Shown here: one piece after another, positions 58,194-64,000 of the stretch
How positions within the stretch are numbered: position 1 is the first letter of the stretch
How the letters are laid out: each line of letters opens with the position of its first letter
NCBI RefSeq assembly: GCF_902506535.1
Contig: NZ_LR733825.1
Span: forward strand, 127,206-191,205
Source: Pseudomonas sp. 8Z
Lineage (GTDB): Bacteria; Pseudomonadota; Gammaproteobacteria; Pseudomonadales; Pseudomonadaceae
DNA: 64,000 nucleotides
Direction of reading: 5' to 3'
Program-made: the position numbers and the translations under genes
Notes under the pieces: generated by a model
Told to the model about the DNA's origin: nothing
The model's database searches: none
The model's input: only the letters and a program-made list of their open reading frames with translations

Positions 58194-59339
58194 TCAGAAG
58201 AAAGTGATTTCAGAATCGTTGCGTTTGCCGGGCGCGTCGCCTCGGTGAATGTCGTACTGCTCGGGCATGGTGTAGGTCTGCGCCAGCTCTCGTAGCCAGT
58301 GTTCGCTGTCCAGCTCTGCTGGTGCCTCGCCCGCGGCGCGCTGGCGTTGGCGTTCGTCTATGTGCAGGTGCAGTTTGTCCAGGTCACCGCGCACATGGCC
58401 GAGCATCTGGCTGATGCGATCCTGAAACTGCAGGGCGACCAGCACCTCGGCGATGTCCTGAGCGACGCTCTCGCTCTGGCTGCGCATAGCTTCGTTATGG
58501 CTGACGATGCCGCTGGCGCTGTGATGGAAGCGGGTAATCACGCCGTTGATGACTTCGCTGGCGTTGTTCAGGGTCTGCGCGTCGGTATTGGCGTATTCCT
58601 GGGAAATGCTCAGCGTCTTGTGAATGGCGCTGTTGACGATATTCACGGTTTCGCCGATGCGTTGGCCGGTCTCGCCCGATAGCGACGAGAGCTTGCGCAC
58701 CTCATCGGCGACCACGGCGAAGCCACGGCCGCTTTCGCCCGCTCGGGCGGCCTCGATGGCAGCATTGAGCGCCAGCAGATTGGTTTGCTTGGCGATATCT
58801 GCAACTTCTTGCGCCATGGCCTGAAGCTGGTCGGTGAAGCTTGAGAGCTGCATCACTTCCTTGAGCAGTGACTCTTTGCTGGCCAGCGCTTCACGCAGGG
58901 CCATGATGATCATGTCGAGTTCGTGCTGGCTGGTGGAAAGCAGGGCGACCAGGCGGTTGCCGGCCTCGCGCTCGGGGCCATTGCCAAGGCTTTGCTGGAT
59001 ACGCACAGCGAGATTGGCGAAGCGTTCGCTGAGTAAGCTGATGGCTTCTTCACTGTGCGTGCGTGCTGCTTCGATCTGCTGTGTCCAGACGGGCAGGGTT
59101 TTCTCGCACAGTGCTTCCAGATCATGGGCTGGTTGCGCTGCACTGCCGACGTGTTCGTCGAGCACGGCCTGTGCGGGTGCGGCGGTGCGTTTGCTGAGCA
59201 GCATGAACGCTGCGCCTGCGAGCAGCAGGGCGAGCAACGCAGGCGTCAGAGCGAACCAGCCTAGCCCGACGGTAAGGGTCGAGGTCAGGCCGCAGAGCAG
59301 TATCAGCAAAGGGGCAGTTGTAGAGGCGTGATCGCGCAC
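58194..59339 (-). CDS. Receptor-like protein with CheZ-type DxxxQ segment and ITFF tail (cluster B)
   Basis: 381 residues; the counterpart of the protein at 44130. Two N-terminal hydrophobic helices (about 10-30 and 32-48), a receptor-type hairpin region ([20 protein letters not shown]), then [18 protein letters not shown] with Asp307 and Gln311, and the end [11 protein letters not shown]...SEITFF. The N-terminal half and the linker differ clearly from the cluster A copy, but the DxxxQ segment and the tail are conserved, which supports function for both. It lies 8 bp upstream of cheY. CheY-phosphatase activity is inferred. Confidence 0.82.
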   Translation of the reverse strand: MRDHASTTAPLLILLCGLTSTLTVGLGWFALTPALLALLLAGAAFMLLSKRTAAPAQAVLDEHVGSAAQPAHDLEALCEKTLPVWTQQIEAARTHSEEAISLLSERFANLAVRIQQSLGNGPEREAGNRLVALLSTSQHELDMIIMALREALASKESLLKEVMQLSSFTDQLQAMAQEVADIAKQTNLLALNAAIEAARAGESGRGFAVVADEVRKLSSLSGETGQRIGETVNIVNSAIHKTLSISQEYANTDAQTLNNASEVINGVITRFHHSASGIVSHNEAMRSQSESVAQDIAEVLVALQFQDRISQMLGHVRGDLDKLHLHIDERQRQRAAGEAPAELDSEHWLRELAQTYTMPEQYDIHRGDAPGKRNDSEITFF

Positions 59340-59520
59340 GTTTGGGCTCCGCGACAGATGGGCTCTAATGGCCGCGGAACGGGGTCGGCGAGAGGCCCCC
59401 TAAAGGACTCAATGCGTGTTCCATCGACCGCTCGCAGCATGCATTAGCCATCACGCCTGGGGCATCGGGCTAAGCTGGATTTAGCATGCGTAAAGCGCCT
59501 TTGAATCGCTCAGAATATCC

Positions 59521-60159
59521 TTAGTGCGTATAAGGCTCTTGGATGCCTGCGGCGTACTTGATCAGTTCGGCATTATTGGAAAAGGCCATTTTTTCCATCA
59601 GATTAATCTTATGCGTGCTGACGGTTTTATTGCTGATCATCAATTGCTCAGCGATCTGATTGACGCTCAGCCCGTCCGCCAGCAGGCGCATGATCTGGAA
59701 CTCCCGGTTGGTCAGGCTGTCGAGGCCGCGGTTGCTCTGTCGTTTGAGGCTGCTCAGGGCAATCTGTTCGAGCAGGTCTGGATCGATGTAGCGCCCACCG
59801 GCGCCGACCTTTTTCACCGCCGCGATCAAGGTTTCGGGGGACTGGGTCTTGGTCAGATAACCTGCTGCGCCTGAGCGCAGCACACGCATGGCCACTTGGG
59901 CGTCGTTGTGCATGCTCAATATCAGGATGGGCAAGCACGGATGCTGGTGCACGATGCGTTCTACCAGCGCTTCGCCACTGAGGCCGGGCATGTTGATATC
60001 CAGCAGCAGCATGTCCACTTGCAATGAGCGCAGGCATTCCAACGCCTGTGAGCCGCTGGCGGCCTCGCCCTTGATGACGATGTCCTTGTCGAGTTCGAAA
60101 ATGTGCTTCAACCCTTCACGCATGATGGTGTGGTCGTCGACGAGCATCAGATTGATCAT
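59521..60159 (-). CDS. NarL/FixJ-type response regulator (cluster B)
   Basis: 212 residues: a receiver with Asp54 (LLLDINMPG) and a LuxR-type helix-turn-helix (TNREFQIMRLLADGLSVNQIA, ISNKTVSTHKINLMEKMAF). The start overlaps the upstream kinase stop by four bases, as in cluster A. A 181-bp gap, which may hold a promoter, separates it from the CheZ-like hybrid gene. Confidence 0.93.
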   Translation of the reverse strand: MINLMLVDDHTIMREGLKHIFELDKDIVIKGEAASGSQALECLRSLQVDMLLLDINMPGLSGEALVERIVHQHPCLPILILSMHNDAQVAMRVLRSGAAGYLTKTQSPETLIAAVKKVGAGGRYIDPDLLEQIALSSLKRQSNRGLDSLTNREFQIMRLLADGLSVNQIAEQLMISNKTVSTHKINLMEKMAFSNNAELIKYAAGIQEPYTH

Positions 60160-60890
60160 GTGCTTTCCTTGGCATTTACTCTGATGGGAAAGATGGCTTG
60201 GATAATGGTGCCCTGTCCTGGGTGGCTGAACACGATGACCGGGCCGCCGAGTTGGCGTCCGCGCTCACGCATGCCTGAGAGGCCATTGGAGTCGGGCAGG
60301 ATGTCGTTCAAGGCGAAACCCTGACCGTCGTCGAATATCTCCAGGATGTAATCGTTCTCGCGCTGGGCCAGGGTGACTTGTGCGCGGCTGGCATTGGCGT
60401 GGCGCAGGGTGTTGGTCAGCGACTCCTGCACGATGCGATACAGGTGGGCTGCGCGCTCCTTATCCAGATCGATACCCTGCGGGGGAGCATGGTAACGGCA
60501 GTCGATGGCCGCTAGTTGGCGAAAGTCTTCGACGAGTGCTTCGAGTGCGTTGTGCAAGTCCTGTGCGTGCCGAGGGGGCGCCCCGTTGGGTATGTCGCGA
60601 ACGCTATCGATTGCACCCCGTGTGATGGAGCAGAGGCGTTCGAGCTGCTTGAGTAGTGCTGGGCGTTCGCGATCCAGGTGAATGCGCAGCACGCCTAGCC
60701 CCTGTAACAGAGCCGTCAGTTGTTGGCCTAGCTCGTCGTGCAGTTCGCGGGCGATGCGCTTGCGTTCTTTAAGGCGTGCAAGTGCACGAGCTCTAGCAAT
60801 ATGGGGTTGGCAATTAGGACAGGCTTCATCCTCGTGATGTTGGTGGTGAGAGGGTGCAAGTGTGGTTGAGAGCGTCGTTGCAGTATTCAT
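60156..60890 (-). CDS. Short soluble NarL-type sensor histidine kinase with N-terminal His/Cys cluster (cluster B)
   Basis: 244 residues with no PAS domain or membrane helix. The N-terminus has SHHQHHEDEACPNCQPH (His15, 16, 18, 19 and a CPNC pair at 24-27), a possible metal site. His51 lies in ELHDELGQQLTALLQG, and the ATPase domain has IFDDGQGFALND and GLSGMRERG boxes. Compared with the 598-residue kinase of cluster A, it has lost or never had the PAS array. Its partner is the overlapping regulator. Confidence 0.9.
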   Translation of the reverse strand: MNTATTLSTTLAPSHHQHHEDEACPNCQPHIARARALARLKERKRIARELHDELGQQLTALLQGLGVLRIHLDRERPALLKQLERLCSITRGAIDSVRDIPNGAPPRHAQDLHNALEALVEDFRQLAAIDCRYHAPPQGIDLDKERAAHLYRIVQESLTNTLRHANASRAQVTLAQRENDYILEIFDDGQGFALNDILPDSNGLSGMRERGRQLGGPVIVFSHPGQGTIIQAIFPIRVNAKEST

Positions 60891-61447
60891 GTTGGCTCTT
60901 CTCTTTTTTGGGGCGGCTGATCTTGTGGACTGGCCGCTGCAAGGCGTAAAGGGTGTAAAGCTCTCCCAGGGCTATTCACAGCAGGTGCTAAACGCGGCAT
61001 CTCGACTTGTGCTGGGCAGCAGATGACTCTTGATCGTGGCCGGTCTCTTAGAGCAGAGGCCTGCAAGATTTCGCTCAGCGGTTTCGACGCTAGGTACTGA
61101 CGTAGCGTCAAATGCGTCGCGGCGAGTCGTCGTTATTGCCGCAACGCTGTCGAGTGGCTGTCGTGTGCGCTGCATTGGCGGGGGGAGCGAGTACCTTGAC
61201 GATCAGGCACCCAATCCCCCTTCGGGCGGCTGTGGTCATGATGCTGGCTCGGTTGAGAGGAGGACTTAGCATATCGTCCATACCCCCTGTGTCTACAGGG
61301 GGGGAGGCGGTTTTGCGCGGGTAAGTGAGCGTATGTGCAAGGGTGTTTGCGACGGGTTGGCGCTTGTCTCGGACGCCTGTAGCGCTTGTAGCTCGCTGTT
61401 GGCGCGTTACGGCACCTGTCGAGCGTGCTCGACAGGGTGCCTCTGGG
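60891..61447. other. 557-bp gap between cluster B and rlmI, no supported gene
   Basis: Short open frames exist here but none has a family motif, ribosome-binding site and matching context. The stretch should hold the promoter of the cluster B kinase gene. Two hairpins are visible: CCCCCTGT...ACAGGGGG near 61284-61303, and GGCACCTGTCGAG (61411-61423) with CTCGACAGGGTGCC (61428-61441, one bulged base), which lies just after the rlmI stop and may end that transcript. Confidence 0.6.
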
Positions 61448-62647
61448 TTAACTGTTCGGTAACAGACGAACGGTCAGGCTTTTGATGTAGCGTGTTTCCG
61501 GGATGGCCATGTGTTCCGGGTGATCCGGGCCTTGTGCCCCGCGCTCCAGTAGCTGGATGTTGCGGTCCAGGTGACGGGCGCTTTGCAGCAGAATCTGGTG
61601 CAGGCTGTCCTCGGCCAGGTGCATCGAGCAACTGGCGCTGACCAGGATGCCGTCTTTGTTGAGCATACGCATGGCCATCTCGTTGAGGCGACGGTAGGCC
61701 GCTTCACCGTTCTTGATGTCCTTCTTGCGTTTGATGAAAGCGGGTGGGTCGGCGATGACCACGTCGAAGCGCTCCTCGGCCGCCTTGAGTTCACGCAGGG
61801 CGGCAAAGGCGTCGCCCTCGACGCAGGTGACCTTCTCGGCCAGGCCGTTGAGCGCGGCGTTGCGCTCGACGCCGTCGAGGGCGAAGGCCGAGGCATCGAC
61901 GCAGAACACCTCGCTGGCGCCGAAGGCCGCCGCCTGCACGCCCCAGCCGCCGATGTAGCTGAACAGGTCGAGCACACGCTTGCCCTGTACATAGGGCGCC
62001 AGGCGCGCCCGGTTCATGCGGTGGTCATAGAACCAGCCGGTTTTCTGCCCTTCGATCACCGGCGCCTCGAACTTCACGCCGTTCTCTTCCAGGGCGACCC
62101 ACTCCGGCACCTGGCCGTAGGCGGTTTCCACGTAGCGTTCCAGGCCTTCGGCATCGCGGGCGCTGGAGTCGTTCTTGAGCAGGATGCCGCTGGGCTTGAG
62201 CACCTGGATCAGCGCGGCCAGTACATCATCCTTGTGCCGCTCCATGGTGGCCGAGGCCAGTTGCACCACGAGGATGTCGAAGAAACGGTCGACCACCAGA
62301 CCTGGCAGCAGGTCGGAGTCGCCATACACCAGGCGATAGCAGGGCTGAGTGAACAGACGCTCGCGCAGCGACAGGCAGACGTTGAGGCGGTGCACCAGCA
62401 GCGACTTGTCCAGCTCATGCTTGAGATCGCGCGACAGCAGGCGGGCGCAGATCAGGTTGTTCGGGCTCATGGCGACGATGCCCAGCGGCTTGCCGCCAGC
62501 GGCTTCGAGGATGGCTTGATCGCCGACGGCAAAACCGTGCAAAGGCGTAGCGGTAACATCGATCTCGTTGCTGTAGACCCACAGGTGACCGGCGCGCAGG
62601 CGTCGGTCGGCGTTGGCTTTCAGGCGCAGGCTGGGCAGGGAAGACAT
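61448..62647 (-). CDS. rlmI: 23S rRNA m5C1962 methyltransferase RlmI
   Basis: 399 residues. An N-terminal PUA domain (LRLKANADRRLRAGHLWVYSNEID), a central EEHEE domain and a C-terminal Rossmann methyltransferase with VLDLFSYIGGWGVQAAAFGA (SAM motif), VIADPPAFIKRKKD and the catalytic Cys in LVSASCSMHLAED. It methylates cytosine 1962 of 23S rRNA. It marks the return to backbone genes after the chemosensory region. Start ATG at 62647. Confidence 0.94.
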   Translation of the reverse strand: MSSLPSLRLKANADRRLRAGHLWVYSNEIDVTATPLHGFAVGDQAILEAAGGKPLGIVAMSPNNLICARLLSRDLKHELDKSLLVHRLNVCLSLRERLFTQPCYRLVYGDSDLLPGLVVDRFFDILVVQLASATMERHKDDVLAALIQVLKPSGILLKNDSSARDAEGLERYVETAYGQVPEWVALEENGVKFEAPVIEGQKTGWFYDHRMNRARLAPYVQGKRVLDLFSYIGGWGVQAAAFGASEVFCVDASAFALDGVERNAALNGLAEKVTCVEGDAFAALRELKAAEERFDVVIADPPAFIKRKKDIKNGEAAYRRLNEMAMRMLNKDGILVSASCSMHLAEDSLHQILLQSARHLDRNIQLLERGAQGPDHPEHMAIPETRYIKSLTVRLLPNS

Positions 62648-62791
62648 GGCGTGGTGCTCCGGCGGGTAAAAAGAGCGGGATTATAGCCGCTCGTGTCAGC
62701 CGTCGTTGGGGTAAAAAGTTACATGCGATAGAGCGTCAGCATTGTCTAAACTGTGCGATAAATCTCACTTCATTGCGCCCGATCTTTTTCC

Positions 62792-63658
62792 ATGACCTAC
62801 GAACTCACGTCCGAGCAGATTCAGCAGATTCTGCAGGGCATCAGCGTACCGCCGCAGCCTCAGATCATGGTCGATCTGCAGATGGAGCAGTACATGCCTG
62901 ATCCTGATTTGAAGGCTATCGCCAAGCTGATCAGTCAGGACCCAGGGCTGTCCGGCGCGTTGCTGAAAATCGTCAACTCGCCGCACTTCGGCCTGGCCAA
63001 TCGCATCGTTTCCATCCAGCAGGCGGTGAACCTGTTGGGCTGCAATACGGTGATCAACCTGATCAACGCACAGTCGATCAAGGGTGAGTTGAGCGATGAG
63101 GCGATCATTACCCTGAACCGTTTCTGGGACAGTGCTCAGGATGTGGCCATGACCTGTCTGACGCTGGCCAAGCGGCTGGGCTATGACTCGCCCGATGAAG
63201 CTTACAGCCTGGGGCTGTTTCATGACTGCGGCGTGCCCCTGATGCTCAAGCGCTTCCCGGATTACATGCAGGTGCTCGAAGAGGCGTATGCCCGTGCCAG
63301 TGATGAGTGCCGCGTGGTCGATACCGAGAACCAGATTCTCAATACCAACCATGCCGTGGTGGGCTATTTCACGGCGCGCTCCTGGCGCTTGCCGGAGCAC
63401 ATTTGCGAGGTGATCGCGAATCATCACAACGCCCTGACCATCTTCAGGGATGAGTCCGGGCGTGATGCCCGGCTCAAGACGCTGCTGGCCATTCTCAAAA
63501 TGGCCGAATACATCTGCGAGACCTACCGCGTCATTGGCGGGCAAAGCACTGATATGAAATGGCCGTATATCTCGTCGCTGATTCTGGAGTACGTGGGGCT
63601 GTCAGAGTATGACTTCGAGAACCTGCGTGAGAGCATTCGCGATCTGGCGGTCATGTAA
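62792..63658 (+). CDS. HDOD domain protein
   Basis: 288 residues. The HDOD domain covers most of the protein (SQDPGLSGALLKIVNSPHFG, QAVNLLGCNTVINLI, YSLGLFHDCGVPLMLKRFP, HAVVGYFTARSWRLPEHI). The usual HD-phosphohydrolase metal set is incomplete, so it is likely a signalling or scaffolding protein. HDOD genes next to mutM are also seen in P. aeruginosa. Function is unknown. Confidence 0.9.
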   Translation: MTYELTSEQIQQILQGISVPPQPQIMVDLQMEQYMPDPDLKAIAKLISQDPGLSGALLKIVNSPHFGLANRIVSIQQAVNLLGCNTVINLINAQSIKGELSDEAIITLNRFWDSAQDVAMTCLTLAKRLGYDSPDEAYSLGLFHDCGVPLMLKRFPDYMQVLEEAYARASDECRVVDTENQILNTNHAVVGYFTARSWRLPEHICEVIANHHNALTIFRDESGRDARLKTLLAILKMAEYICETYRVIGGQSTDMKWPYISSLILEYVGLSEYDFENLRESIRDLAVM

Positions 63659-63732
63659 CCGCCGCAGCCCGGCTTATCGCTCACCGGCAATCCTGCTAAG
63701 GTTGCGCACCGTCGTTTCACAGTCCTGCCCGC

Positions 63733-64000
63733 ATGCCTGAATTACCCGAAGTCGAAACCACTCGTCGCGGTATCGCGCCCTATCTTGAAGGGCAGCGCGT
63801 GAGCCGCGTGATCGTGCGCGAACGCCGTTTGCGCTGGCCGATCCCTGAAGATCTGGATGTGCGCCTGTCCGGGCAGCGTATCGAGCGCGTGGAACGCCGT
63901 GCCAAGTACCTGCTGATCAAGGCCGAGGTGGGCAGCCTGATCAGCCACCTGGGCATGTCCGGCAGTTTGCGCCTGGTCGAGTGTGGCCTGGCGGCGGCCA
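63733..64000 (+). CDS. mutM: Formamidopyrimidine-DNA glycosylase, N-terminal part
   Basis: The first 89 codons; the gene runs off the window end. The N-terminus [14 protein letters not shown] contains the catalytic Pro1/Glu2 after Met removal. RAKYLLI with the conserved Lys and [13 protein letters not shown] are also typical. MutM removes oxidised purines such as 8-oxoguanine. It lies 74 bp after the HDOD gene. Confidence 0.97.
   Translation, partial: MPELPEVETTRRGIAPYLEGQRVSRVIVRERRLRWPIPEDLDVRLSGQRIERVERRAKYLLIKAEVGSLISHLGMSGSLRLVECGLAAA

Noticed and set aside
61030..61269. Small open frame between cluster B and rlmI
   Set aside because: No ribosome-binding site, family match or codon pattern; other frames over the same bases are equally open.

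Overview
The window is a chromosomal segment of a high-GC gammaproteobacterium, almost certainly a Pseudomonas of the mendocina / pseudoalcaligenes / oleovorans type (often called Ectopseudomonas). The reasons are the protein sequences, the gene order (rpiA-ilvA, rppH-ptsP, lgt-thyA, folA, ilvD, rlmI-HDOD-mutM, which recalls the PA0320-PA0357 stretch of P. aeruginosa), abundant REP palindromes and a REP-associated (RAYT) transposase. The species call is an inference from sequence memory, not a database match.

Region 1 (1-31.4 kb) is mostly housekeeping backbone. It holds: the end of an FAH-family gene; two SdiA-regulated-type beta-propeller genes flanking a CarO-like OB-fold gene; a cadR/cadA metal-efflux pair with a textbook MerR-type promoter and a DUF3703 gene; rpiA and ilvA; a DUF2269 gene and a HAD phosphatase; rppH-ptsP; an NRDE protein; a TSUP permease with lgt-thyA; a broken RAYT gene; a DUF3482 GTPase with a DUF2868 membrane protein; glpQ and folA; a YitT protein; an unfamiliar three-gene envelope operon (22.1-26.1 kb); gloA; a YfcE-like phosphoesterase; ilvD; and a DUF4153 membrane protein. 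REP-like inverted repeats fill many of the gaps.

Region 2 (31.4-61.4 kb) interrupts that backbone. It starts with two gene fragments butted together, an outer-membrane-barrel tail and a histidine-kinase tail. Two complete chemosensory gene clusters follow, both on the minus strand and in tandem. Each reads kinase, NarL-type regulator, CheZ-like receptor hybrid, CheY, STAS protein, CheA, CheW/receptor cassette, CheR, CheD, CheB. The downstream copy (cluster A, 31.8-47.8 kb) carries two extra receptors built from tandem 90-residue HAMP-like modules. The upstream copy (cluster B, 50.2-60.9 kb) has a single receptor in that place. A separate HBM-type receptor gene lies between them.

Region 3 (61.4-64 kb) returns to backbone: rlmI, an HDOD gene and the start of mutM.

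The most interesting items are the duplicated chemosensory system, its receptor/CheZ-like hybrid proteins (a DxxxQ phosphatase-type motif plus an ITFF tail, encoded next to cheY in both clusters), the modular growth of the poly-HAMP receptors, and the OmpA-lipoprotein / five-helix membrane protein / secreted vWA-like operon. No tRNA, rRNA, CRISPR array or prophage was found.
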